Below, one piece after another: positions 29,613 to 42,700 of a stretch of 64,000 nt of DNA (positions within the stretch are counted from its first letter, which is position 1; every line of letters begins with the position of its first letter). The stretch covers positions 2,293,598 to 2,357,597 of the forward strand of contig OX345642.1 in assembly GCA_947044365.1 (NCBI GenBank), in the 5' to 3' direction. Made by a program: the position numbers and the translations under genes. Source of the stretch: Petrosia ficiformis. Its lineage: Eukaryota > Porifera > Demospongiae > Haplosclerida > Petrosiidae. The notes beneath the pieces were generated by a model that had not been told where the DNA came from, did not search any database, and worked only from the letters and a program-made list of their open reading frames with translations.

Positions 29613-29785
29613 ATTTTGCTCTATATAATTATACAATATATATAATATGTATATATTGCCTAACCAAAGTCAAACCTGAAAATGTATCATCCATTATTAG
29701 TTATTGTCACCTTGGTAACAATTATTTAACCACACCCCCGTTTAATTAACCACGGGGCGTGGTTTATATAAATCCATCCAACCTT
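29613..29785. promoter_or_regulatory. Divergent promoter of CCDC40 and WDR25
   Basis: 173 bp separate the two start codons. The region holds AT-rich sequence next to CCDC40, an X-box at 29706-29719, and facing CACCC/GGCGTGG boxes around TTTAATTAA at 29730-29762 next to WDR25. Shared promoter function is inferred from spacing. Confidence 0.65.
29706..29719. promoter_or_regulatory. RFX X-box
   Basis: GTCACCTTGGTAAC fits the RFX-factor consensus GTNRCCNNRGYAAC at every position. It lies 94 bp upstream of the CCDC40 start. RFX factors control ciliary genes across animals, which fits CCDC40. Confidence 0.7.
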
Positions 29786-31066
29786 ATGGAGCTATTACAG
29801 TCATATTCCAGTGATGAAGACAAATTCTCAGACAGTGAGACACTTGAAAAGAAGCAGAAAGTGTATCTTGAGAATGATGAATTGCATCCAATTTCTGGAT
29901 GTAATCCAATTCCATTTGATGACACATTTACAGTGACAACTAAATCTCATGGGACAGTAGAAACCTCTATTTCACCATCAAAAATACATAACCAATGCAA
30001 AGGTTATGTGTCAAAGAGAAAAAGGCAATGCAGCAATATCGAAACTATTAGCACTAAGGAACATAGTACTTTACCAACATATTTATCAACGATTCCAGTC
30101 AATCCTCCAATAGACAAAGACAATCAAGAATATAGACTATTTAGACACAAAACCTTACAGTGGAAAGGCCATGAGCATGCCATCATGAGTCTAGCTTGGC
30201 ATCCTTTTCATCCTAGTCTATTAATGTCTTCATCACTTGATGGCTTTGTAAAGATTTGGGATACAACTTCCAGTGACTATTGTGTAGCTCAGTATATTGC
30301 CCATGCTGGTGAAGCTGTACCTACAGCTCAGTGGATCTCAAATTCCCATGTGTTGAGTGGTGGGTATGATAAATATGCTTATCAAACCGATTTCATGGTA
30401 ATGAAACAAATTACTAAGTTCAGTCATGAAGGTTTAGTGACAACCATTAAGGCTCATCCAACCGATAAAAATCTCTTTGTTTCTGGAGACTCTTGTAAAA
30501 ATATAGAAACTTGGGATTTAAGAACTGGAAAATCAGTCAACAAGTATCTTGGTGCTGGAGGTCAAATACTAGATGTTGAATTTCTTAATGATGGTATTGA
30601 ACTGGTTGCTTCATCTGATATGGTCAGGAAAAATGCAGCCAGTAAATTGTTAATTGTGTGGGAGACGAGTTCAACTATTGTCAGATCTACACAAATATAT
30701 AATGAACCATACACTTGCCCGTGTATACGATCTCATACATCAGACAATGTGTTCATGGCTCAGTCAAATGCTGATTATATTGTAATTTTTAGTTCTCATA
30801 AACCATACAGAATGAACAAGCATAAACGTTTTGAAGGTCACATAGTGAATGGATACAATACACAATTAGATATTAGTCCTGATGGAACATTTGTTGCTTC
30901 GGCTAGTGCTAATGGTCTTCTATATATATTTAGCTATCGTAGCTCCAGATTGATCAAGACTCAATCTATTGGAGTTTCACCCACATTAGCTGTAAAATGG
31001 CATCCTCATTTGTCTTCTACTATAGCCTGTTCTTCTTGGAATGGAATAGTCACGATTTGTGAGTAA
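29786..31066 (+). CDS. WDR25: WDR25, WD40-repeat protein
   Basis: A single-exon gene of 426 aa. The start is MELLQSYSSDEDKFSDSE, preferred over an in-frame Met 9 codons upstream because it gives the acidic SxSDE start typical of the family. Residues 1-125 are polar and disordered. From residue 126 a seven-bladed WD40 propeller begins: KGHEHAIMSLAWHP, DGFVKIWD, HAGEAVPTAQW, LSGGYDKYAYQTD, WDLRTGKSVNKY, EPYTCPCIRSH, KPYRMNKHKRFEGHIVNGY, and ASASANGLLYIFSYR near the C-terminus. The RFEGH-VNGY and YRMN-K-R strings are shared with WDR25. The family is related to the PRP17/CDC40 splicing WD40 proteins, but the molecular role of WDR25 is unsettled. Human WDR25 is about 540 aa; the shorter N-terminus explains the difference. 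It is divergent from CCDC40. Confidence 0.9.
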   Translation: MELLQSYSSDEDKFSDSETLEKKQKVYLENDELHPISGCNPIPFDDTFTVTTKSHGTVETSISPSKIHNQCKGYVSKRKRQCSNIETISTKEHSTLPTYLSTIPVNPPIDKDNQEYRLFRHKTLQWKGHEHAIMSLAWHPFHPSLLMSSSLDGFVKIWDTTSSDYCVAQYIAHAGEAVPTAQWISNSHVLSGGYDKYAYQTDFMVMKQITKFSHEGLVTTIKAHPTDKNLFVSGDSCKNIETWDLRTGKSVNKYLGAGGQILDVEFLNDGIELVASSDMVRKNAASKLLIVWETSSTIVRSTQIYNEPYTCPCIRSHTSDNVFMAQSNADYIVIFSSHKPYRMNKHKRFEGHIVNGYNTQLDISPDGTFVASASANGLLYIFSYRSSRLIKTQSIGVSPTLAVKWHPHLSSTIACSSWNGIVTICE

Positions 31067-31166
31067 CAAAAATTTGCATTGGTATTAATTTTTGGGTGGA
31101 CAGATGAATGAAGAGAACCAATGATTTAGCCTCATTTGAATGTATGTGTCTCCACAACTGGACATG

Positions 31167-31172
31167 AATAAA
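31167..31172 (+). terminator. Poly(A) signal of WDR25
   Basis: AATAAA about 100 bp after the stop codon. Confidence 0.5.
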
Positions 31173-31640
31173 AATATTATAAAACTATTATAATACACAA
31201 GAAAAGGACATGAATATAAAAAGCTTTTTGAAGGAGTAAAATTTGAAATTGCAATTAATACTGTACATTATATATTGCAGAAAAACCATTAAAAACAGTT
31301 ACTATCAGACATGGGAATTGGGAGTCATCTTCCATGATTCATGAAAGAGGATAGTTTTTATATCATAATAATCGTTATAATGTTTCCATGCATGCAAAGA
31401 TGCAAATGTATTATTATATATTATATTTAATTTTTTTTTTCTTCCTCATAACTCCAAAGCAGTTCAACTTCAAATATAACTTGCATCATCAAATTCACTG
31501 TCTTACAACAAATCTTTTGATGTATTTTCAAACAAAGGTTTGGAAGTTACAGTTTTTCTGTAAGCCATCAACTACAGAGAGGACTTTAGTCCCCAAAATC
31601 TGCATTGGCACCCCATTTTTACTTAGCTGTCTGTTTCTGT
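31173..31640. other. Intergenic, WDR25 downstream
   Basis: AT-rich sequence with no recognisable gene. An open frame at 31388-31642 is hydrophobic low-complexity with no support. Confidence 0.4.
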
Positions 31641-31659
31641 GACTTGCTGCATCTTTTGT

Positions 31660-32065
31660 GCTCCTCGCTTGGAATTTCTGTACTCATTCTTCCTCCATTC
31701 CTACAACCAGAGTTGGCTAGCCACCCATAAAATAAAAAATATATATAATTATATATATATATTTTTTGGTGGCTAGTCCACTCCTGGTTGTAGAAATGCA
31801 AGACAATGAGTAAGTATACTGATGCGGAGGGTGGGGAGGTCTCTTCGAGTCACCAGATGCAGCCCTGTGTTGGGCAGTTCCAGTCTACTGTATCCAGTGC
31901 TCCAGTTCCAGTCTATCTCATCTAGTTCTCTTCCTTATCCAGTACTCCAGTTCCAGTCTTCCTGATCCAGTTCCAGCTTACTTACCTCAACCACCAATGC
32001 TTCAGTTCCAGTCTACCTCAACCAGTGCCTAATTAAGTTCCAGTCTTCCTGATCCAGTTGGATCT
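31660..32065 (+). mobile_element. Hairpin-tipped dispersed repeat (family R1), copy 1
   Basis: An inverted pair (ACAACCAGAGTTGGCTAGCC and GGTGGCTAGTCCACTCCTGG) flanks an AT-rich loop. After it come AGGTCTCTTCGAGTCACCAG and GGGCAGTTCCAGTC, then a run of CCAGTTCCAGTCTACCTCA-type repeats. The same order occurs on the minus strand at 54040-54365. Class unknown. Confidence 0.75.
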
Positions 32066-32560
32066 AGTGCTCCAGTGTTTCATTTCTGTAATTGTTTTGC
32101 TTATAATGTAATGTGTATTTTTTGCCTTACAATGTTCCATCACTGTAATACAAAAAATATGCTTTCAACCTTTTCATTGTAATTTCTTTCTTACAAAATG
32201 ATGTGCTTGTAATTTCAATGTCAAACATGTGATGTTATCATATTACGATTCTACTTGCCACCATAAATTGTTTTTAAAAAATCTCTCTATTTACACAAAA
32301 AGTGATAGGTATATTATGTACTTAATTACAATATAGAGACTATGAAATTGGTCTAATTATTTTGTAGTCCAGGTGTTTGATAAGAGAAGGGAACAACATC
32401 TGAGGCACTGTTAGACTACTGACCTTTTAATAACTTGGTATCCTATATAATTATATATTGCATTACTATTACCATAGATAATAGAGTACATACAGTAATA
32501 GAATTTATAGTTATGTTGCATTCTCATTATTTCAAAAAATATCATTAGTATAATCATTAC
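32066..32560. other. Intergenic, no feature seen
   Basis: AT-rich; no gene, RNA or defined repeat recognised. Confidence 0.4.
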
Positions 32561-32569
32561 TATTATAAT

Positions 32570-32632
32570 TATATATATATATATATGTATATATGTTATT
32601 TGCAATATACATATATATATATAATTATTATA

Positions 32633-32682
<50 letters not shown>

Positions 32683-32690
32683 TAATGATA
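32570..32690. repeat. (AT)n microsatellites
   Basis: Runs of TATATATA interrupted by CAATATAC and ATTATTATAT, including a perfect run of about 40 bp at 32640-32680. Confidence 0.95.
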
Positions 32691-32863
32691 TTTTTTTCAA
32701 GTAATGGTATGCAACTTAACTATAAATTCTATTACTCACTTTTATGACCATTGATCCACTATCAAGGAATTGTGTCAATCTGGAAACAGAACCTGAAGAC
32801 CAGTGGTTTTGTTAATGACTGTTTGAACAAGCTAGCTGCAAGTCATATTATTATTAACCTTAA

Positions 32864-32905
32864 CCACACCCAATTAATTAAGGCGTGGTCTTAATTTAGC
32901 GGGAA
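32864..32905 (+). promoter_or_regulatory. NCAPH proximal promoter: CACCC/TTAATTAA/GGCGTGG and E2F-like site
   Basis: CCACACCC (32864-32871), AATTAATTAA and GGCGTGG (32882-32888) repeat the arrangement seen before WDR25. TTTAGCGGGAA (32895-32905) resembles an E2F site, fitting a cell-cycle gene. The start codon is 28 bp further on. Confidence 0.55.
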
Positions 32906-32932
32906 TATTTTTTTGCAGAAAATTGTTGAGGA

Positions 32933-35900
32933 ATGGCTGAGATAAACAAGAGAGCTTTTCTACCCAGTTCTGTATCAACAATAGGTAGTACTGCACGGAA
33001 GAAAAATCAAGATGTACGGAGAGGACAAGTTACATTTGTTTCTCCGATGACAGCCACTGGCTCACCTTCATTTCGAACTCCAACAGGTGGACTTGGTATG
33101 AGTGATGTTTCAGAGGTTCCTTTAAATGATGATGAAGCAGAGAGACGGCAAAGAAGGAGAGACAACCATATGAGATCAGTCATGAGTCCTGGCTGTCATA
33201 CTCCAAGAAGTGCAGTTCGTAACCCAGAAAGGTTAATACAAACAGATCTATATAATATATAATAGTCAATAATAATAATTATTGTTGTTACCAACATGTC
33301 AAGCAAAGACACCAGACAACCTATAGCCATGGAACATTGTCGTATTGTACTATGTAATGATACTGATATATATTATTATACATTATATTATTTTAGTAGA
33401 TACATGTATTTGTCCTTAGGGCCACGCCCATCAATGTTAGGTCTAAGTATAGTCTCGTCCCCATACTACAATATCCAATGGCAAAAGGTTATCTGGTATC
33501 TTTCCTTTACATGTCTGTATTCTGTAATGGCTAAAAGTAATTTTCAGTTATATTTTACATGGGCATGGCTACATGATAATTAATTATTACACCTTTTTAT
33601 GTGGTGAGAAAGCTGCTTACCTAAACCTTCATTGCAACCACAGCATTACTGAAGAATCCAAGTGAACTATATACATGCATGTATTACACCAGTGTTCTCT
33701 CCAGAGCAGCAAGGCAGGGGCATTCAGCCCTCTTTTAATTCACCAAGAATAAAAATTAAAATAGTTTTAAGTAATAACTCTTGCATGACAAATTGTGGGT
33801 GTTGTTAATGTATACACTCGTGCTGTACATTACCAGCCTGTTGTGCTTGTAAGCACATCTAGTGCAGTTAGTAATACTGTTGCCCTTGAAGCTTCACTCT
33901 GAAATGTATGTATTTTGAAAATAATTATTATAATGTTATAAATCATAGTAACAATCCTGTGTATTATATACATACACAGTACATACATCTAAGTGAAATT
34001 GATTTGATATAATGACCTTCAACAATCCCATTTCATAAGCTTTCGCATTTACTATGGTTTTATAGGACTATATTGTAGTGTTTTTATTATATTTTACATT
34101 ATTTTCTTTTTAAATATAGAGCTGTAGAATCTGGTACATCTAGTTTCAGTAATACTCAAATTGCTGAACATTATTCAACATGTATCAAGCTATCGGCAGC
34201 AAATGTGAGTACATATCCTCATTTATGTGTGTGTGTGCGTGTGTGTATTTATAACATGGAGATTTCTGCAAGTGTATATTTTAATGGCTATATCTGATTT
34301 ACTGCAACCTTGCTCTCAGGCCCCATTACTATTATAAATCATATACAGCCCTTCTAGAAGTGCTATAACACACACGTGTATGTATTGCTGTGAGTTTCCA
34401 TGTTTATCAGGCATTAGCCTCACAAGATAGCATTATACTGTATATTGCATATACATGTATCTATCTCTGCTCTGTTTTATCAGAAAATAAATTCCAAGAA
34501 TGCATTTGGACTACATCTTATTGACTGGATGACAGAAGTGCTTAGAAAAAGAGGAGAAATGACTAATTTTCAGGTGATTTACAAACAGTTAGTATTGTAA
34601 TATCCTGAATGATTGGGTGTATCTATATTCTCCATTTTTCTTTATTTCACCAATCAAAATGGAAACATACAATGGGCGAAAGTGAAAAAAACATCCACGA
34701 TACTTAATTTCACAATAGTGCAAATTTCATGATAGTAGGTTACTTTAAAGTTAACATACGTAAATGAATATATTAAAAAAGTGTCCAGTGCTCTGACAGC
34801 AGCCCACAAACTAGGGTTCAACTAAGCAAGGACCAGTCCACACTACCACAGGTCATGTGTATTACAATGTACAAGTATGGAATTTATATTAAAATAATTT
34901 TTGATTGATGCAATTAAAAAAATGCACAATAAACAGTTATTATGTTAATCAAATTACAACATTTAATTGAAGGTTGCTGGATGCACACTAGATGCCAGTG
35001 CTAAGATATATGCTGGACGTGTTGATTCCATTTATAATGATGCTTTCAAAGTGCTTGGAGGATTTGGAAGATCGGATAATCAAGGTACCTTTGTACATGT
35101 ACACATGTATATGCATGAGTTTAAGTGTGTTAGGATTACTGGTCATACATGTACATGTACATGTAACTTGTAAATGTATTTTTCACGATGTGTACATTGT
35201 GTATAGTTATGTAATACATGTACATGTAATGTATTTCATATTAACATGTACATGTAATGTAGATAAAGATGATGATATTGATGAAAATAATGATGGAGCC
35301 CAACGTCCTCCAGGAGGAAAAAGGAAAGGAAGAAAGGTAAAGTTTTTCAAGCAAAATTTGGTACTCTTTGAGGACTGGTCCAGTCCCCAAAGAGTGATGT
35401 ATGTATGATGTAGTTGTTCCATTCTCTTTCCATTTCCTGTAACCATATCAAAAGATACATGTACTTGTTATTTATCCACCACTGAAATATCTATAACATG
35501 ATGTACATGTACATGTATGTGTATAGAATAGGGCTGGGATGGATCCTGCTTTTACTATCCAGATATCCATTCACAATAACAGTCGGGTACCTGGATAATT
35601 GCTCTAAAAAATTCATGACTTGTTTACACTAAAATATACAGTATTACCTCACCTTTTTGCTGCAATCAACTCCAATAGATGTTAATAGCAGCATTGGTCT
35701 ATTTACAGATCGTTCTGCTCTCTAAAAGTGAATATGAAGCAAGATTCTTATCAACTGCCATTTTATTGTAATTTCGATTTCACGTGTTTGAGTTCTGCAC
35801 AATGCGCAAACATTAAACGAGTACCCAGATACAAAGAAACAGATCCGGATGTTCAGTTCATGGGTAATTAGGTATCCGTTCCAGCCCTAGTATAGAAGTT

Positions 35901-38900
35901 AGATTATTTTTAAGTCCTCCAAGAACCTTTAAAAAGTATGCAAAACGAGAAAAAACTATTGTACATTTCTGGCATGAGAAAGTTAGAAATGATTAATGAT
36001 CACTACAAAAGCATTCATGGTATTCTTTTCACAATTATATCTTATATATAGACAAATGCATCCAGTGCTCAGACAATTGAAAAGGATTCAAAATCACTTG
36101 ATGTCAACACGTATGATATGGAGTTTGAGGTACGTATGTGTAATTAATTAATTATTTTACATGTAGATTTTTAAACATCTTTACATCTATATATCAGTCA
36201 TTTCTTCATATTAAAAAGTCATGAAATAATGTTATATTTATTTATATAGTCTTGTATGGTATAAGAAGTACATGTACATGTATGATAGGTGTATAAGCAT
36301 TGTTAGGGTTACATGTATATGTAACCCTAACAATGTATTTTTTCATAAAATTATTGTATACATGTGTAAGTACGGTTTTAGGGTAATATACATGTACATG
36401 TAGCTGTACAATACTATCCTTGTATGAAAAAACGACCTAAATATCACAATTATCAGCTACAGCACTTACATAAACTATCATTAAAATACCTTTATGGAGT
36501 AAAACAGGGATTTGGAAAAATTGAGCCAATTACCGGACATTTTGACCTATTTTCACCACTCTTGTCCTGCTCCCCATATACTTTGTATACAGTTTAGTTT
36601 TAATTTACCAGACATTCACTAGATTTATCAGACAATGTCCTGTATGACTGGTTGTTTCCATACCACTGGAGTAAACGTATCTATGTGGTGAATACATATA
36701 CATATTCAAGTATAAAAGTATGTATACTTGCCCCAATTCAATATTTTACAGGTTGATCCATTGTTTAAGAAGATTTCAACTGCTATTGATGAGGAAAGTG
36801 TGGAAGGAATGTTGCTCAATAACATCTATTTAGATTCAGACAGATGCTCTTTGTTGCTTGATTCAGCAAAACTTCTCTCTGTTAAAGATTCTGATACCAA
36901 TATAAGATCACAATCTATACCTGATGGCTCAGAATTACGAGGTTAATGGCTTTGAAGTGCCTTAGTTGTAAAAAAAAATGACGTGTTTCTGCTTTACTTG
37001 TTTTGTCATCATCCGAAATACAGTGGAAACTAATCAATGTAAAAAACATACAGTATATGTCAATATAAAGTCACCATACAGTAACGAGTAATTACCTTAG
37101 ATCTACTGTCAGTATAGTATAGTAGTTACTGTCTCACTCTCTGGTGTTCAATTGACAAGTACAGTTGTATACCAATTACTGTTAAAACTACTGTTGTACT
37201 ACTGTAGTGTAGAAATGAAACTACTGTGTAATTACTGTACTGTATGGTGACATTTTATTGACATAAATGTATACTGTACATGTCAGATACAGAATCTTGT
37301 GTGCTAAAATATGTCATGGGGTTTAATTTTTATGGACCATAATTGAAGGGCTAACAACTATCAAGTGGTCTAACCCACAAAACAGTAATACACCCAGATT
37401 ACCATGAACAGACTCTCAAAATGTGTTTCATGAGATGATAAAAATTAAAGACATTCAAATAATTCGTGTTTGGTAGTGTAGTATATCCAGTTTTTAATGC
37501 ATTTTTATGCACTATGGACATTTCTAGTAGTTGATGTAATAATAACTGAAACAAAGTGGACTAACCACTTTACTACTGAGCCCTTCAATTATGTCATTCT
37601 AAACTAATTTAGCGAAATATAGACATTTCAAGAAGATTAATGTCTGTGTATAGGATCACCATCGCCATGTTTTAGCAGTAAAAGTTTCATGATATAATGT
37701 TATTTTACAACAATTGACCAATGTTGGTCCATATAAGCTTACATGTATCAAACAAACTGCTGCTTTTACTGCAATAAACATTTTACCAGACTTACAGTGT
37801 GAGTCAAATACATTGCAAAAGTATTTAATCACAAATACAAAGACTTTGGAAAAAACAAATACAAATACTGAACTTGTATTTCAAATACGAATACTTCCTG
37901 TTCATGTCTCAGATATCATATTTTGTGATGCAGATGCTACAGTGTTAGTGCATGAAAGTTATTTGCTTTGAGAGTGTTGTATTCAACACTTGAGCACACT
38001 TAAGTTTGAACCGTGATAACTGTACTTAGAGGAAGTGATGAAATACATCAGAATTAATGATAAACCTGCTTTTGTCGTTGCTCGCATTAAATGAAAGGTA
38101 TTTCAGAAGTATTTAGCTGTATTTGAAATACTTTTGTGATGTATTTTAATTACAAATACAAATACTTGATGTTGTCAAACTTCAAAATACAAATACAAAT
38201 ACTTTAAAATGTATTTCAAATACAAATACCTAATGTATTTGACCCAAGTCTGCATTTTACATTAGGTTAATAATGTACATGTGTATAATTCAAAATAATT
38301 ATGTTATCAATAATTTTACATATACATGTTTTTTTACCTTTTAGCATTTTTACTGTCTATTAAAAATTTCCAATCATTAAAGATTTGTCCTACATTTGCT
38401 CATTTCAAATTTAACGAAAACAGTGAGGTGAGCGTTTAGTCAGAAATAACATTTCAAATAACTGACATCACATTAATTGTATATTGTATATTAAGGTTTT
38501 GTGGAGGATTTTTTGTAGGAGGGGAAAATACATTTGTGCAGGTCATACTATTGTACATGTAGGTCTCAGTATTTTAAAATTGGGTACATGTACTGTGTGA
38601 ATGCTTCTGGTGGTGGAATCTGTGATTTTGAATTCGGACACTCGAATATTCAATCAGATTGTGGGGGTGAGGAAATCCCCCCCTTTTTTTTCACTTGTAC
38701 TTGTGTACAATACAGACAGAAATTGTGATTGATGTGGAAACAACCAATATACATGTATGTACATGTAACTGAATAATTACCCAACCGTACATGTACATGT
38801 ACATCATGTATACTAGTATTATCTACACAAATGTACATGTACTTATTGTATTACTACAGAATAGTGATACTTGGAACTTACAGTCTATCTTATCATCTCC

Positions 38901-39647
38901 TATGAATCCTAATACTAGTAATGATTATTGTCCTAGACCTGGTGAGTGTGAGATACAGTAAACACTATACAGTACATGTACTGTTCATGTACTGCACAAG
39001 TACTATACAGTGAACACTGTATGTACATGTACGTGATCACAGTTTGTACATGTACAATGAACACTGTATGTACATATACAGTGTTCATAGTATGTAGATG
39101 TACAGTGAACACTGTATGTACATGTACGTGATCACAGTTTGTACATGTACAATGAACACTGTATGTACATATACAGTGTTCATAGTATGTAGATGTACAG
39201 TGAACACTGTATGTACATGTACAGTGGGCATAGTATGTAGATGTACAGTGAACACTGTATGTACATGTACGTGATCACAGTTTGTACATGTACAATGAAC
39301 ACTGTATGTACATATACAGTGTTCATAGTATGTACATGTACAGTGAACATTGTATGTACATGTACGTGATCACAGTTTGTACATGTACAATGAACACTGT
39401 ATGTACATATACAGTGTTCATACAGTACCTGACAAAAATAACTTACGCGGCCCACGCAGTATTGTTGCAGAAAGTCACGCGAGATCGTCTAATTTACACG
39501 CGTGCACGGCTGACTCGACTGCGCGTAAAACCAAAACGCGCGGTATGCGATTAATTGAATCACGTCGCGCGCGCGATCACGCAATATAAACGTTATTACC
39601 CTCGCCGCGTAGCGTAGGCGGAAGGGTACGGTAATCGTTTTGTCTGT

Positions 39648-39709
<62 letters not shown>

Positions 39710-42700
39710 GCAATTTTTCTGGAAAAATAAAAACATTGACATTTCAAAAGAGGTACTGGTAGACTTCAAATTATACAAGGAAAAAAAATAACGTAGGAAT
39801 TCTTCTTAAACCTTTCGGTTATAAAGTTATCACAATGTTTATAACTCACGATTACTGTTTCCAGACTTGAGAAGACTCGTGGAGGCATCTGGACACATCA
39901 AAACATAACTACTCCTGTATCATGACTATCGCTAGCAAAGCACTACATAAAAGAAAACAAAATTTGGGTAGTGGTTGCTACAACATCGAGTACTGGCTCC
40001 AAGCATTCTCCATTACTTTCAAACTCCGCCTATTTCAATTTCAAGTCATGTGCTGTGCACGTTACTCGAACGTCAGCAGTTTTGAGGACCTGTCTATGCT
40101 GTCTTTGTGGAATATTTCACAAGACGAATTGAGGATCTTTCTTTCTTCTTTCAGATAATACAGAGACTAAAATGTAAGACTTATAGTATAGACAAGGAAG
40201 AGACTAGTATAATCATACTAAGTAATAAGTAGTGACATGTTAGTTTATATAATTTATATATATATATATATTATATATATATATCTATATCTATTATAAT
40301 ATTATTATAAAAACTAACATGCCAGTACGGTTTTATAACTTAATATGTTTTATACACAAACTAAACAATCTGAAGTAAACATTCTCATTATTATATGACC
40401 ATACAAACGAGCAATGATAATTATAATCTTTTGGCATATTATATTTCGAAATTATAGTTTGTATTACCTTGCCACGTAGGCGAGGGTCCCGTCCCGACGG
40501 TATTCATTTGACCGGGTTTTTGCAAGTTTCTAAAGTTTCTTTTATACCTTTTTTGAGATGCCATTGGGAGAATATGAGAGACAAAGAGTTATTGCTCTTC
40601 ACCAACATCTAGTTGCTTAAATGTGAAGGGATATTCACTACCAGGTAGGGAAGGCTATATAAATGTATATAATACATATATTATATATATATATATATAT
40701 ATGGTAGGATGTGGTAAGTTCAAAGTGCTGTGCACAGAAGCCACAGATACCATTTGAAACCTTGAGTCCTGTATTTTGTTCAAGTGAGAAAGTTAAACTC
40801 GATCACATCAAAACAGATGGAATAAGAACTTGTCTGGATGTTTTCCCTCCTAAGCAACCAGTGAGATGATAGATCAAGAGATAAGGGAAGGTATTGACGA
40901 AATGTGTCATCATACCAAATGAAAACTTGGATTATAATTATTTTATTAATTACATGCACCTATAATTATTGCAACATAGCTTTTTATTTTTAACTTTTAG
41001 TATTGTAATATACAGTATAATTATATATAATTATAATGTATCATGTTACATACAAATAAATTTTATATTTCAAAAATAATATGCATATTGATAATAATGG
41101 TATAGCTGATGAATCTTGTGCTTCTCTGATTACCTTCTGAAACTCCAGTTTTTGCTTTTAGTAGTCATCTACCTGCATAAAACACTAAAGAATTCTTGGA
41201 GCGTTTGCAACAAACTTACAGCCATTTTCCTGAATCACGCATGCGCAAAACAATGCGTGGGCACAACTACGTACTCTCGCGTGATCGTGGGCGTGTACCT
41301 CCCACGATCACGCAATATTTTGCAAATTGGTCTTGCCTGTAACACGCAGTACAAATTGCGCGGGTCACGCGTGACACGTAAGTTATTTTTGTCAGGTACT
41401 GTAGTATGTAGATGTACAGTGAACACTGTATGTACATGTACAGTGGGCATAGTATGTAGATGTACAGTGAACACTGTATGTACATGTACGTGATCACAGT
41501 TTGTACATGTACAATGAACACTGTATGTACGTATACAGTGGGCATAGTGTGTAGATGTACAGTGAACACTGTATGTACATGTACATGTACAATGAGCATA
41601 GTATGTACATGTAAAGTGAGCACTATATGTACACACTGTACATACTGAACACTGTATAATACATGTACATGTATGAATAAAATATTACCTTAGTGTCATG
41701 TTTCAGTAATGACTTGTAGTCTATGATACAAGTACATGTACATGTATATACATGTAATAATGTGTACAGTATTATAAATAGACAGCTGATAATCATCAAA
41801 GAAGTGAGCCTGGCACAGCAAGAATTGTATTGAATAAATAGGAGTGGCATTCAAGCAAACAAGATCTTCATAATTTGCACTTTGTAATTTGTACATTGTA
41901 CATGATGTTATCGGAGATGTACATTGTATATAACACACATGTACATGTACATTTATTTTACCATTTCTTAACAACTACAACCAAACAGGACATTTGTTAA
42001 CATTTACATTTTATAAGCATTTCAATCAAAATATTTTGGATACTGTTTCGTATAATGATATTCTCGGCAGCAATACACTATATAGTCATATTGCACATCC
42101 CTAAATTAACATATAATTATGTATTTCAGATGCTGAATATTCCATGATCCAACAACAAAATGCAACTGTCATGAGTATGGGGGTTTCATCTAGTCCTCCT
42201 CCTTCTGGATATGATAATGAAGATGACAACAACGATGATGATATAGGCATGACTGATGAACAGGTACATGTAATGTACATGCTATATATACATGTACATG
42301 TATATATAGTGTTTCAATTCCATTGGGCAATGAACAAACCAACACTGCCAACTCATCTAGTACTATACATGTATTTATGCTGGTAGAGTGACAGCATCAC
42401 GACTGAGGTCTGCTTTAGCTACTAGCTTAGCTGAGCCTTCATAATCTTTGATAAAATCAATCTGTTATCCAGTGAGCGGTAAATTGTATTCAGCAGCTTG
42501 TAGTTGGGGTGTACTCATGAAGACACCGCCTATTTTGTCACCTATACATTATACTGTACATTACATGTACAGTATGTCATATGTACATGTATAGTATATT
42601 ATATGTACAGTACATTACATGTACATGTACAGTACATTACATGTACAGCACAACATATGTACATGTACAGTACATCATATGTACATGTATAGCAGTGTTC

